Assembly (NCBI GenBank): GCA_026984795.1
Contig: JALSRK010000016.1
Span: forward strand, 1 to 64,000
DNA length: 64,000 nt
DNA from: Solibacteraceae bacterium
Lineage (GTDB): Bacteria > Acidobacteriota > Terriglobia > Bryobacterales > Bryobacteraceae
Direction of reading: 5' to 3'
In this document: one piece after another, positions 11,776 to 20,055 of the stretch
Layout: each line of letters opens with the position of its first letter
How positions within the stretch are numbered: the first letter of the stretch is position 1
Program-made: the position numbers and the translations under genes
The notes under the pieces: model-generated
What the model was told of the DNA's origin: nothing
Seen by the model: only the letters and a program-made list of their open reading frames with translations
Database searches by the model: none

Positions 11776-12195
11776 GTGAAACCACTTGTTGCGATGCTCG
11801 CTGCCGTTGTCTGGCTTTCCGGCTGTAGCGGGGACATCCAGAACAAGGAAGCCGTACGCGAAGGCGTTATCGAGCACTTGTCGGCGAATTCAGGGCTGGA
11901 CGTGGGCTCGATGGACATCGAGGTGAGGTCCGTGGAGTTCCGTGGCGACGAAGCCGATGCGGTGGTATCGTTCCAGGCCAAGGGCTCCGATGATCCGGCG
12001 GCGAGCATGCAGATGCGCTATCTGCTCCAGAAGAAGGGCCGGCGCTGGGTGGTCAAGAGCAAGACCGGCGGCAGCGGGGCCCACGGAAGCGGCATGGGGA
12101 CGCCGCCGGGCATGCCGCCCAGCTCCGGCGGAGCGATGCCGCCAGGGCATCCGCCGGTCGTAAGGAACCCAAAGGGCCAGGGAAAAACTGAATGA
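11776..12195 (+). CDS. Small lipoprotein of unknown function
   Basis: A 139-aa protein with a short signal ending in the lipobox LSGC (Cys16), so probably an outer-membrane or periplasmic lipoprotein. The middle (about 25-95) is a compact alpha/beta stretch that ends in KKGRRWVVKSK, resembling small immunity- or NTF2-like lipoproteins only in outline. The tail is rich in Gly, Pro and Met (GMGTPPGMPPSSGGAMPPG). The GTG start is chosen because the signal begins there and a TATAAT lies just upstream; a longer open frame exists but its upstream part covers the end of the previous gene. It overlaps the next gene by 4 nt, so the two are probably co-expressed. Family not recognised. Confidence 0.65.
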   Translation: MKPLVAMLAAVVWLSGCSGDIQNKEAVREGVIEHLSANSGLDVGSMDIEVRSVEFRGDEADAVVSFQAKGSDDPAASMQMRYLLQKKGRRWVVKSKTGGSGAHGSGMGTPPGMPPSSGGAMPPGHPPVVRNPKGQGKTE

Positions 12196-13376
12196 TGCGT
12201 GTCGCCGTACTCGGCGGTGGTCCGGCGGGGGCGTACGCCGCCGAACGGCTGGCCAGCGCGGGACTGCCGACCTTCCTGTTCGATGAAAAGCTCGCCTGGG
12301 AGAAGCCTTGCGGCGGCGGCCTGACTTTCAAGGCCTACCACCGCTATCCGTTCCTGATCAGCAACAGCAGGCCCAAGAAACTGGTCACCCGGCTACGACT
12401 GGCGGCGCCCGGAGTGGGCGCATGCTCGATGAACTTGAAACGCCCGCTGATCGTCTACTCGCGGCGCGAGTTGAACGCGATGCTTCTCGAGCGCGCCGCG
12501 CAGGCAGGCGCCTCGCTCGAACGGGAGCGCGTGACGGGGCTCAGGCGAACCGAAGGCGGATGGGCTGTGGAGACTTCCCGGGGCACGGTCCACGCCCATT
12601 ACTGCATCATCGCCACCGGTGCGAGAAACCCGCTCCGTCCTTACGGCACCCGGTGGAGCGCGGCTGACACGATGCATGCCCTGGGGTATTATCTGCCGGG
12701 CGAACAGGACCACATCGATGTTCAATTCCTGGACCATTTCGAGGGCTACATTTGGGTGTTCCCCCGCTGCGGGCACCTTTCGGTAGGCATCTGCGGCAAA
12801 GGCGAGGCGGCAAGACGCTTGAAGCTCCGCCTGCACCGGTTCCTCGAAGAACGGGGCCTGTCATGGGAGGGAGCGCCGTTCTACGCCCATGTGTTGCCAT
12901 CTCTCGCACCCGGCTCGTGGCGCCGGAACCGCATCGCCGGTGAGGGCTGGATGGCTGCGGGCGATGCCGCCGGGCTGGTGGATCCAATCACCGGCGAGGG
13001 GCTGTATTACGCGGTGCGTTCGGCGGAGCTTGCCGCCCGGGCGCTGGTCGAAGAGGGACGGCAGGGCGAAGCGGCGGGCCTGGCTTACCAGCGCTGGGTT
13101 CTCGAAGACTTCGGACGCGACCTCGAGTTCGCCGCCCGCCTCTCCAAGCGCCTGTTTCTGGGGCGGTTGTTGTTCGGCAGCGTGCCGGCGCGGGTGGTGG
13201 GATTCTCCCGGCAGAGCCCACGGTTCCTGGATCTCGTCCAGGACCTCCTTGCGGGAACCCAGTCCTACCTCGGTCTCAAGAACCGCCTGGTCCACAGTCT
13301 GAACGGCACCTTGCATGAGATCGTGATGAGTTTCTTCTTCCGCCGGATGCTGCCCAGCCAGGCAAGCAGCCGGTAA
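12192..13376 (+). CDS. Geranylgeranyl reductase family FAD-dependent oxidoreductase
   Basis: A 394-aa flavoprotein. The N-terminal Rossmann motif VAVLGGGPAGAYAAERLA binds FAD, PCGGGL follows at about residue 40, IIATGAR is near 135-140, and GWMAAGDAAGLVDPITGEG (about 255) is the second FAD motif typical of the geranylgeranyl-reductase group. Members reduce isoprenoid double bonds of quinones or lipids, or act as halogenase-like monooxygenases; the substrate here is unknown. The start overlaps the lipoprotein stop (ATGATG gives two possible starts, 12192 and 12195). The hemL gene follows after 20 nt, so the set may be an operon. Confidence 0.75.
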   Translation: MMRVAVLGGGPAGAYAAERLASAGLPTFLFDEKLAWEKPCGGGLTFKAYHRYPFLISNSRPKKLVTRLRLAAPGVGACSMNLKRPLIVYSRRELNAMLLERAAQAGASLERERVTGLRRTEGGWAVETSRGTVHAHYCIIATGARNPLRPYGTRWSAADTMHALGYYLPGEQDHIDVQFLDHFEGYIWVFPRCGHLSVGICGKGEAARRLKLRLHRFLEERGLSWEGAPFYAHVLPSLAPGSWRRNRIAGEGWMAAGDAAGLVDPITGEGLYYAVRSAELAARALVEEGRQGEAAGLAYQRWVLEDFGRDLEFAARLSKRLFLGRLLFGSVPARVVGFSRQSPRFLDLVQDLLAGTQSYLGLKNRLVHSLNGTLHEIVMSFFFRRMLPSQASSR

Positions 13377-13396
13377 TCCACTGAGGGAAAGGCAAC

Positions 13397-14677
13397 GTGA
13401 AAGACAGCAGGACGCTCGACCTCAGCCGCTCGAGAGCGCTCTTCGAACGGGCGCAGCAGACAATCCCCGGGGGCGTAAATTCGCCTGTGCGGGCTTTCCG
13501 GAGCGTCGGCGGGACTCCGCCGTTCATCGCCCGGGGCGACGGCGCCCGCATCTGGGACGTCGACGGCAACGAGTACATCGACTACGTCGGCTCGTGGGGC
13601 CCCCTGCTGCTGGGCCACCGGCACCCGGCGGTGATCCGGGCGCTGGAAGAGGTGCTCGCCATCGGGACGAGCTTCGGCGCCCCGACCGAGCGGGAAGTGG
13701 AACTGGCCGAGCTGATCTGCGACGCGGTTCCATCGATCGAAATGGTGCGCCTGGTGAACTCCGGCACCGAGGCGACGATGAGCGCCATCCGCGTGGCCCG
13801 CGGCTACACCGGCCGGGATCTGACGGTAAAGTTCGCCGGATGCTATCACGGCCACGTCGATTCGCTGTTGGTCAAAGCAGGCTCCGGGGTGGCGACCTTC
13901 GGCATCCCGGACACGGCGGGCGTGCCGGCGCGGTTCGCCGAAACGACGATCACCCTGGCATACAACTCGATTGAGGCCGTGGAACAAACCTTCCGGCAGC
14001 GGGGTGGCGAAATCGCGGCCGTCATCGTCGAGCCCGTCGCCGGCAACATGGGCTGCGTGCCTCCGGCGGACGGTTTTCTGGAGTGTCTCCGAGACCAGTG
14101 CACCCGCCACGGGGCTGTCCTCATCTTCGACGAGGTGATGACCGGCTTCCGCGTGGCTTTCGGCGGCGCGCAGCAGCTCTATGGCGTCACCCCGGACATG
14201 ACGACTCTCGGCAAAGTGATCGGGGCGGGGCTGCCCATCGGCGCCTACGGCGGGCGGCGGGAAATCATGAGGCGGGTGGCGCCGTCGGGGCCGGTCTACC
14301 AGGCGGGCACGCTCTCGGGCAATCCCCTGGCCGTCAGCGCCGGGCTGGCCGCGTTGCGCGAGCTGCGGCGGCATCCCGAGATCTACGAGCGTCTGGACAG
14401 GCTGGCCGGCGAGCTCACCGCCGATCCCCCGGCCGGGGTCACGGTGAACCGCGTGGGCTCCATGTTCACCTTCTTCTTCACCGGCCGGCCCGTCCGGAAC
14501 TACGCCGACGCCCAGACTTGCGATACGGAGCGCTTTGCCCGCTTCCACCGGGCCATGCTCGAGCGCGGCATCTACCTGGCGCCTTCCCAGTTCGAGGCGG
14601 GCTTCGTATCGGCGGCGCACACCAGCGAGGACATCGCTAAGACAGTGGCGGCAGCCCGGGAGGCGGCGGTCGCCTGA
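13397..14677 (+). CDS. hemL: Glutamate-1-semialdehyde 2,1-aminomutase
   Basis: A 426-aa PLP enzyme of the C5 haem pathway that makes 5-aminolevulinate. Signature stretches are [49 protein letters not shown] and the PLP lysine in [18 protein letters not shown] (about residue 267). Start is GTG with GAGGGAAAGG upstream. Full length for the family. The haem need of the nar and decahaem systems in this window makes a complete C5 route plausible. Its last 41 nt overlap the 3' end of the convergent gene at 14637-15152. Confidence 0.95.
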   Translation: MKDSRTLDLSRSRALFERAQQTIPGGVNSPVRAFRSVGGTPPFIARGDGARIWDVDGNEYIDYVGSWGPLLLGHRHPAVIRALEEVLAIGTSFGAPTEREVELAELICDAVPSIEMVRLVNSGTEATMSAIRVARGYTGRDLTVKFAGCYHGHVDSLLVKAGSGVATFGIPDTAGVPARFAETTITLAYNSIEAVEQTFRQRGGEIAAVIVEPVAGNMGCVPPADGFLECLRDQCTRHGAVLIFDEVMTGFRVAFGGAQQLYGVTPDMTTLGKVIGAGLPIGAYGGRREIMRRVAPSGPVYQAGTLSGNPLAVSAGLAALRELRRHPEIYERLDRLAGELTADPPAGVTVNRVGSMFTFFFTGRPVRNYADAQTCDTERFARFHRAMLERGIYLAPSQFEAGFVSAAHTSEDIAKTVAAAREAAVA

Positions 14678-15152
14678 ACAGAGGCAGGATTCGCCGGGCC
14701 GACACCCATCCGACAGCCGCCAGGAACAACAGGCTGAGGCCCAGTACGACGCTCCGGCGCCGGGGCGGCAGGGTGAGCGGTTCGGCCGCTCCGGGCACGC
14801 CGAACGCCAACGTCACCTTCAGAACCGCCTGCGCCGGCGAATCGCCTTTGTTGTCCACGACGATCTGATATTCCCCCGGCGCCGCCGCCAGATAGCGGTA
14901 CGGATGGTCTCGCGGCTTCGACGGGTCCATGTAGACCACGCGGCGAGCCCCGGCGCCCGGCGGGGGCAGCACGACTACGAGCACCTCATCGCCCTCCACC
15001 AGGCGGCAGGAGACTTCGATGACGGCACGCTCTTGCTGAAGAACCGCCGTAACGCCCTTCGCCGACCGCGGCGGAACTCTCACCGTTTCATCGACCAGCA
15101 CGACCCGCTGCACGGGGGCGGCGGCCAACAACAGCGCCAGCAACCGGATCAT
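14637..15152 (-). CDS. Exported membrane-anchored protein of unknown function
   Basis: A 171-aa protein: N-terminal signal ([13 protein letters not shown]), a beta-rich periplasmic middle, and one C-terminal membrane helix ([15 protein letters not shown]) followed by a basic tail, so type I topology. The middle includes [18 protein letters not shown] and [12 protein letters not shown], which reads like a beta-sandwich that may resemble pre-peptidase or emp24-like domains; I do not recognise a family. The ATG at 15152 overlaps the stop of the amidohydrolase (ATGA), so the two are coupled. A longer open frame upstream lies within the amidohydrolase and is rejected. Confidence 0.65.
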   Translation of the reverse strand: MIRLLALLLAAAPVQRVVLVDETVRVPPRSAKGVTAVLQQERAVIEVSCRLVEGDEVLVVVLPPPGAGARRVVYMDPSKPRDHPYRYLAAAPGEYQIVVDNKGDSPAQAVLKVTLAFGVPGAAEPLTLPPRRRSVVLGLSLLFLAAVGWVSARRILPLFRRPPPPGLPPLS

Positions 15153-16777
15153 CTCCCCTGCTCCGAGTGGACGATTTCGCCGCCCACCACTGTCATCACC
15201 GCCTTGATTTCGAGAATCTCTTCGGGAGAAATCTCCATGATGTCCCGCGACCACATCACGAAGTCAGCGAACTTGCCGGGCGTCACCGAGCCCTTTCGGT
15301 TCTCTTCGAACGCCGCGTAGGCCCCATCCAGGGTCCAGCTCTTCAACGCTTCCTCGCGGGTCATTCTCTGTTCCGGCATCCAGCCGCCGTGGGGCCAGCC
15401 GGAGTGATCCTGACGGGTGATAGCGGCGTAGAAGCCCCACAACGGATTCGGGTCCTCGACGGGGAAGTCCGAACCGTTGGCGATGGGCAGGCCGAGTTCC
15501 AGGAACCGCCGCCAGGCGTAGGCGCCCCGCACGCGCTCTTCGCCGAGACGGTCTTCAGCCCACCGCATGTCACTGGTGGCGTGGGTCGCTTGCATGGAGG
15601 GGATCACCGAATACCGCCGAAACAGCTCGAAGTCGCCGGGGGCCACCACCTGGGCGTGTTCCACGCGGAACCGCCTGTCATTCGGACCCCCGAGGACGGC
15701 GCCGTAAGCCTGGAGCACCACGCGGTTCGCCCGGTCCCCGATGGCGTGCGTGTTCACCTGGAATCCATGCACGAGCGCTTGCCTGGCGATGCGTTCGATC
15801 TGCTCTCTTTTCAAGATCATCAGCCCCCGGTTGCCCGGATCGTCCGAATACGGCTCCAGCAGCGCCGCCCCCCGGGAACCCAGCGCGCCGTCGGCGATGA
15901 GTTTGATGCTGCGGACGGTGAGGCGGTCTCCAATCTCGATCCCGCGCATCAGATATTCCCTCCAGAGCTCGCCGGCGCCGCCGATCATCGCGTAGACGCG
16001 CAGTGGCAGGCGTCCGGCGGCGACCAGTTCCCGGTAGGCCCCGAGCTCCACCCGGTTCACGCCCGCATCATGGACGCCGGTGAGCCCCAGCCGGACGCAG
16101 AGTTGCGCCGCGCGCGCCAGGTCCTCCCGCACTTGCTCCGGCGCCGGCTCGGGAATCAACCGCGCCACCAGGGATTGGGCCCGGTCTATGAGTACGCCGG
16201 TGGGCCGGCCGGCGGCGTCCCGGTGGATTTTGCCACCTTCAGGGTCGCGCGTGGCCGCCGTGACGCCGGCGAGCTCCAGCGCCTTCCGATTGACCCACGC
16301 CGCGTGCCCGTCTATCCGGGTGAGGTAGACCGGGTGGTCCGGCGCTGCGGAAGAAAGCTGATCGGCATCGGGAAAGCGCCGCCCCGGCCACCGCGTCTGG
16401 TCCCAGCCGCGGCCCTGGATCCAGTTGCCCTTCGGGGTATGTGCGGCGGCTTCGCGGACCCTGGCGAGCACGTCCTCCACCGATGCGGCCCGCCGCAGAT
16501 CGAGGATCCTCAAGCTCCGTCCGAGGCCGGCCATGTGAGCGTGAGAGTCGATGAATCCCGGCGTGACAGCCGCCCCGCCGGCGTCGACAACGCGGGTGTC
16601 AGGGCCGCGATGCTCCGAGACGTCGCTGCCCACCGCGAGGAACCGGCCGTCCTTCACCGCCAGGGCGGAGGCCACGGGCAATGCTGCATCCACGGTATAG
16701 ATCCGTGCGTTCGTGACGATGAGGTCGGCCTCTTGAGCGCTCATGGCAGCCGCGAACAGAAATAGAATGAGAAACAT
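15149..16777 (-). CDS. Exported amidohydrolase family 3 (YtcJ-like) metal-dependent hydrolase
   Basis: A 542-aa protein starting with a signal peptide (MFLILFLFAAAMSA). The amidohydrolase fold is evident: DLIVTNARIYTVD at the front, the metal motif GFIDSHAHM (about residue 70), the middle motif GALGSRGAAL, HAIGDRANR (about 365), VEHAQVV, the late aspartate in IANGSDFPVE, and the closing GSVTPGKFADFVMWSRD. Members hydrolyse varied amide or imide bonds; the substrate is unknown. The ATG at 16777 overlaps, back to back, the start codon of the divergent gene. The annotated open frame runs 51 codons further upstream but those residues do not look like a protein. Confidence 0.85.
   Translation of the reverse strand: MFLILFLFAAAMSAQEADLIVTNARIYTVDAALPVASALAVKDGRFLAVGSDVSEHRGPDTRVVDAGGAAVTPGFIDSHAHMAGLGRSLRILDLRRAASVEDVLARVREAAAHTPKGNWIQGRGWDQTRWPGRRFPDADQLSSAAPDHPVYLTRIDGHAAWVNRKALELAGVTAATRDPEGGKIHRDAAGRPTGVLIDRAQSLVARLIPEPAPEQVREDLARAAQLCVRLGLTGVHDAGVNRVELGAYRELVAAGRLPLRVYAMIGGAGELWREYLMRGIEIGDRLTVRSIKLIADGALGSRGAALLEPYSDDPGNRGLMILKREQIERIARQALVHGFQVNTHAIGDRANRVVLQAYGAVLGGPNDRRFRVEHAQVVAPGDFELFRRYSVIPSMQATHATSDMRWAEDRLGEERVRGAYAWRRFLELGLPIANGSDFPVEDPNPLWGFYAAITRQDHSGWPHGGWMPEQRMTREEALKSWTLDGAYAAFEENRKGSVTPGKFADFVMWSRDIMEISPEEILEIKAVMTVVGGEIVHSEQGR
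16763..16768 (+). promoter_or_regulatory. TAGAAT -10-like element 7 nt before an ATG (possible leaderless promoter)
   Basis: TAGAAT ends 7 nt before the ATG at 16776 of the MauE-thioredoxin gene and no Shine-Dalgarno intervenes. It lies inside the coding region of the divergent amidohydrolase. Confidence 0.4.
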
Positions 16778-17699
16778 GGAAGACAGTATGGCACAGCCCC
16801 TTTCCCGTCCTGGTTCCTCTCGGTTACCGGCCTGGAAGTCCGTGGCCGGCTGGGTCTCGGCCGTGTTGCTGGCCGCCATCATGCTGGTGGCCGGCATATG
16901 GAAACTCACGAGCCCGCTTGAAGCCGCCACCCGAATGCATCAGGCGCTGGTGCCGGCATCCCTCAGTCTTCCGGCCGCCGTCGGCTTCGGTATCGCGGAA
17001 ACCTTCAGTGGAATCCTGCTCCTTTTGCCGCGCTTCCGCCGCTGGGGCGCCTGGCTGAGCGGATTGCTTCTGGTGGCCTTCATGGTCTACATCGGGATCA
17101 ACTATGACCAGTTGCTCGGTGAGGGGTGCAACTGTTTTCCCTGGATCGAACGCGCCGTCGGGCCTGAGTTCTTCGTAAGCGACGCGGCGATGCTGTTGTT
17201 CGCCGTCCTGGCCGGCGTCTGGTGCGCGCCGCCCAGGCGCTGGCAGGGCGCGATTTGGGCGCTGGCAGCGATCGCCGTCTTCGCCGGAGCGAGCCTCGCT
17301 TACAACCTGGCCGCGCCGCAGGGCAAACTTGCTCCGGCGACGATCACCGTGGACGGGCGTCCCTTCAACCTCCGCGAAGGGCGCGTGCTGATCTACTTCA
17401 TCGATCCGGAATGCACCCATTGCCTTTTCGCCGCACAAGACATGGCCCGTTATCAGTGGAAGGATGTGCAGATCATCGTCGTCCCTGTCGAGCGCGAGTT
17501 CCTGGCTCAGCAGTTCCTGGAAGCATCCGGCCTGAAAGCGCGGGTTTCCAGCGACGTGGCGAAGCTGCGCGAAGTCTACAGTTTCGGGGATCCGCCTTTC
17601 GCCGTGGCCCTGGAAAAGGGACGTACGCTCGCCGAGTTGCGCGTCTTCGAGGGGGATGAGCCGCAAGCGACGCTGCGCTCCCTCGGCTTCATCGAATGA
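16776..17699 (+). CDS. MauE/DoxX-like membrane protein fused to a thioredoxin-like domain
   Basis: A 307-aa protein. Residues about 20-165 form four membrane helices of the MauE/DoxX type (AAIMLVAGIWKLTSPLEAATRMHQALVP, then IAETFSGILLLLPRFRRWGAWLSG, and GEGCNCFPWIERAVGPEFFVSDAAMLL with a CNC motif). A fifth helix leads into a thioredoxin-like domain whose active site is PECTHC (CxxC). MauE-type proteins are needed for disulfide formation in exported enzymes, so a periplasmic thiol-disulfide role is likely. The CxxC sits on the side of the last helix where the domain would be periplasmic if the usual topology holds. The ATG at 16776 is chosen; an in-frame ATG at 16788 is an alternative. Confidence 0.7.
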   Translation: MEDSMAQPLSRPGSSRLPAWKSVAGWVSAVLLAAIMLVAGIWKLTSPLEAATRMHQALVPASLSLPAAVGFGIAETFSGILLLLPRFRRWGAWLSGLLLVAFMVYIGINYDQLLGEGCNCFPWIERAVGPEFFVSDAAMLLFAVLAGVWCAPPRRWQGAIWALAAIAVFAGASLAYNLAAPQGKLAPATITVDGRPFNLREGRVLIYFIDPECTHCLFAAQDMARYQWKDVQIIVVPVEREFLAQQFLEASGLKARVSSDVAKLREVYSFGDPPFAVALEKGRTLAELRVFEGDEPQATLRSLGFIE

Positions 17700-17759
17700 G
17701 TGGAAGAGTCCGCTCGCCCTCGTTGGTTCTATAACGGGGTCAGGTCGGCCGGGCAGCGC

Positions 17760-18770
17760 TCAGTTCCGGCGTTTCAGCGTCGGCCGCTCGTCCTCATCGT
17801 CTCCCGCCGGGATCGGGTTGCCCTGGCTGTCGACCTTGCCGGTGCCGCGCTTGCGCAACCGTGGCCGGCCCGCTTCCTTCTTGTCGCCGCCGACGTGGCG
17901 GTTGTGGAGCATCGCCAGCCGCGCTTTCACCTTGTTGAACTCCGAGGTGGTAACGACGTATTGGGGTTTGGCGGCCAGCAGTTCCTGGATGTTCCTTTGC
18001 GCAAACTTGATGCGGGCGCCGGTAGGGGGGTGGGAAGAGAAGATCTTCGCCATCGTGCCGGGCTTGCGTTTTTCGGCCGCCTGCAACTTCTCGAAGAAAT
18101 CGATGAACGCCGTGGGGTCGTAACCCGCTTTGTACATGTATTGCAGGCCAAGCAGGTCCGCCTCCTTCTCGAAGCTGCGGGAAAACTTCAGGAAGCCCAT
18201 GGGCACGAGAATTCCAGCCGCCTGCCGTATGCCGTAACCGGCCCACCCGCCGAGGAAGATCAACGGAATGGAGGCAAGGTTGGCGATCTGGGCGCGGGTC
18301 GCCTGGCGGGTGCCGTGGCGGGCCGCAATATGGGCGATCTCATGCGCCATCACGCCGGCCAGTTCGGCCTCGGTATCGGCGCGGAGAAGGAGTCCGCTGT
18401 TGACGAAGAAGAAGCCGCCGGGAAGAGCGAAGGCGTTCACCTCTTCGCTGTCGATCACTTTGATCGTCACCGGAATCCGCACATCGGAGTTCCGGACGAG
18501 GTTTTGCCCGACGCGGTTCACATACTCGGTGATGACCGGATCGTCGATGAGCTTCGCCTGCCGCTCGATCTCCTGGGCAAACCGCTTGCCCATGGCGATT
18601 TCTTTCTCGATCGAGTAGAAATTGACCCCTTTGCCGACGTTGCGCTCGCCGATCTTGTCCGGGTCTTTCTTGGGGGGGAGGTGCTTCTTGCCCGCCGAAT
18701 ACGCGCCCACGGGAGCCAGCAGGAGAAAGACGGCAAGAGTCCCCGCCGCCTGCTTCAGTTGCCTAGTCAT
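17760..18770 (-). CDS. M48 family zinc metallopeptidase (exported)
   Basis: A 336-aa protease with an N-terminal signal (AAGTLAVFLLLAPVGAYSAG). The zinc motif HEIAH is at residues 143-147; the third ligand region is FEKEADLLGLQYMYKAGYDP (Glu). It resembles BepA/LoiP-like periplasmic proteases that act on outer-membrane proteins. The C-terminus is a charged tail (LRKRGTGKVDSQGN to the end), unusual but short. The start is the ATG at 18770 with GGAAGGAG 7 nt upstream; a TATAAT at 18810-18805 on the minus strand probably marks the promoter. Divergent from the class V aminotransferase. Confidence 0.88.
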   Translation of the reverse strand: MTRQLKQAAGTLAVFLLLAPVGAYSAGKKHLPPKKDPDKIGERNVGKGVNFYSIEKEIAMGKRFAQEIERQAKLIDDPVITEYVNRVGQNLVRNSDVRIPVTIKVIDSEEVNAFALPGGFFFVNSGLLLRADTEAELAGVMAHEIAHIAARHGTRQATRAQIANLASIPLIFLGGWAGYGIRQAAGILVPMGFLKFSRSFEKEADLLGLQYMYKAGYDPTAFIDFFEKLQAAEKRKPGTMAKIFSSHPPTGARIKFAQRNIQELLAAKPQYVVTTSEFNKVKARLAMLHNRHVGGDKKEAGRPRLRKRGTGKVDSQGNPIPAGDDEDERPTLKRRN

Positions 18771-18804
18771 GACCAGCTCCTTCCCAGGGCCGCTGCCTAC
18801 TTTC

Positions 18805-18810
18805 ATTATA
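18805..18810 (-). promoter_or_regulatory. TATAAT -10 element of the M48 peptidase gene
   Basis: A perfect TATAAT on the minus strand 34 nt before the Shine-Dalgarno-bearing start at 18770. No clear -35. Confidence 0.5.
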
Positions 18811-18896
18811 GGACCCCGCCGGCGCTCCCCCTCGGAAAAGGATCACGCCGTCAGCCCCCCACTCGGGCCCCGCTGCGGCTCCTACTCGGTTTAACG

Positions 18897-18902
18897 TATA
18901 GT
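18897..18902 (+). promoter_or_regulatory. TATAGT -10-like element 7 nt before a GTG (possible leaderless promoter)
   Basis: TATAGT ends 7 nt upstream of the GTG at 18910; the intervening cttcgga is not a Shine-Dalgarno. Confidence 0.45.
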
Positions 18903-18909
18903 CTTCGGA

Positions 18910-20055
18910 GTGGGTTACCAAACGGTCACCGGCTCTCGGGACGATGCTCTCTGGAAACGTTACCGGGATCAGTTTCCCGTAACCGGGCATTTGGTGTATT
19001 TGAACCACGCCGCAGTGGCGCCGCTGGTGCGTCCAGCGGCGGAAGCGATGCAATGGCTGGCAGCCGATGCCCGCGATTACGGATCCCTTCACTACCCCCG
19101 GTGGCTCGAAGCCTACGACGGCCTGCGGCGCGAAGCCGCCCGAATGCTCAACGCCGAGCCGGGAGAAGTTGCAATTGTAAAAAACACATCCGAGGGCATC
19201 GCCACCATCGCCGCCGGCATCGATTGGAAACCAGGCGATAAGGTCGTCGCCTTCAAAGAAGAGTTCCCCGCCAACTACTATCCGTGGAAGCGGCTCGAGG
19301 CCCGGGGGCTCCGGGTCGAGTGGCTCTCGATTCACGATTCTCTCGACAAGATCGACGAGGCCTGCCGCGAAGCCCGCCTGTTGGCAGTCAGCTTCGTCAA
19401 CTATTTGTGCGGCTGCCGAATGGACCTCGAGGCTCTGGGCGGGATCTGCGCGCGGCACGGGACGTTCTTCTTCGTCGATGCCATCCAGGGGCTGGGCGCA
19501 TTTCCGCTGGACGTGCGCCGGGCGCGCATCGACGCCCTGGCCGCCGACGGGCACAAATGGCTCCTCGGCCCGGAGGGCTGCGGGATCCTCTACGTTCAAC
19601 GCGATCGGCAGGACGAGATCGAACCGGTCGAGTTCGGCTGGACGAACGTCGCCGGCTACGCCGACTATGCTAGCCGCGACATGACGCTGCGCTCGGATGC
19701 CGGCCGTTTCGAGCCGGGAACGCTGAACACGATCGGCTGTTTCGGGCTCCGCGCGGCGATGGCGTTCTTGAACGAAGTGGGGCTGGAGCAGGTAGCGCCG
19801 GCGGTCCTCGAGCGCGCCGGGCAGATCGCCGCCGCGGTCCGGGAAAAGGGCTATGAAGTGCTGTGCGGAGATTCCACGCTGGCCCGTTCAGGCATCGTCA
19901 GCTTCCGCAAAGACGGCGTGGACGAGCGCGGGCTGGTCAAGAAGCTGCGCGAGAACGGCGTCCTTGCCGCGCCGCGCCAAGGCTGGGTGCGGACGTCGCC
20001 GCATTTCTACGTGAGTCCGGAGGAGGTGGAAAGGATGTTGGAGCTGTTGCCATGA
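18910..20055 (+). CDS. Class V aminotransferase-fold PLP enzyme
   Basis: A 381-aa PLP enzyme related to cysteine desulfurases and isopenicillin N epimerases. The PLP lysine is in DGHKWLLGPEG, the cofactor aspartate in FFVDAIQGLG, and NTSEGIATIAAG binds phosphate. The loop that carries the catalytic cysteine in SufS/CsdA reads LAAPRQGWVRTSPHFY here, with no cysteine, so desulfurase activity is unlikely; an aminotransferase, epimerase or lyase role remains open. Start GTG at 18910, apparently leaderless. The stop overlaps the start of the DUF885 gene (ATGA). Confidence 0.8.
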   Translation: MGYQTVTGSRDDALWKRYRDQFPVTGHLVYLNHAAVAPLVRPAAEAMQWLAADARDYGSLHYPRWLEAYDGLRREAARMLNAEPGEVAIVKNTSEGIATIAAGIDWKPGDKVVAFKEEFPANYYPWKRLEARGLRVEWLSIHDSLDKIDEACREARLLAVSFVNYLCGCRMDLEALGGICARHGTFFFVDAIQGLGAFPLDVRRARIDALAADGHKWLLGPEGCGILYVQRDRQDEIEPVEFGWTNVAGYADYASRDMTLRSDAGRFEPGTLNTIGCFGLRAAMAFLNEVGLEQVAPAVLERAGQIAAAVREKGYEVLCGDSTLARSGIVSFRKDGVDERGLVKKLRENGVLAAPRQGWVRTSPHFYVSPEEVERMLELLP

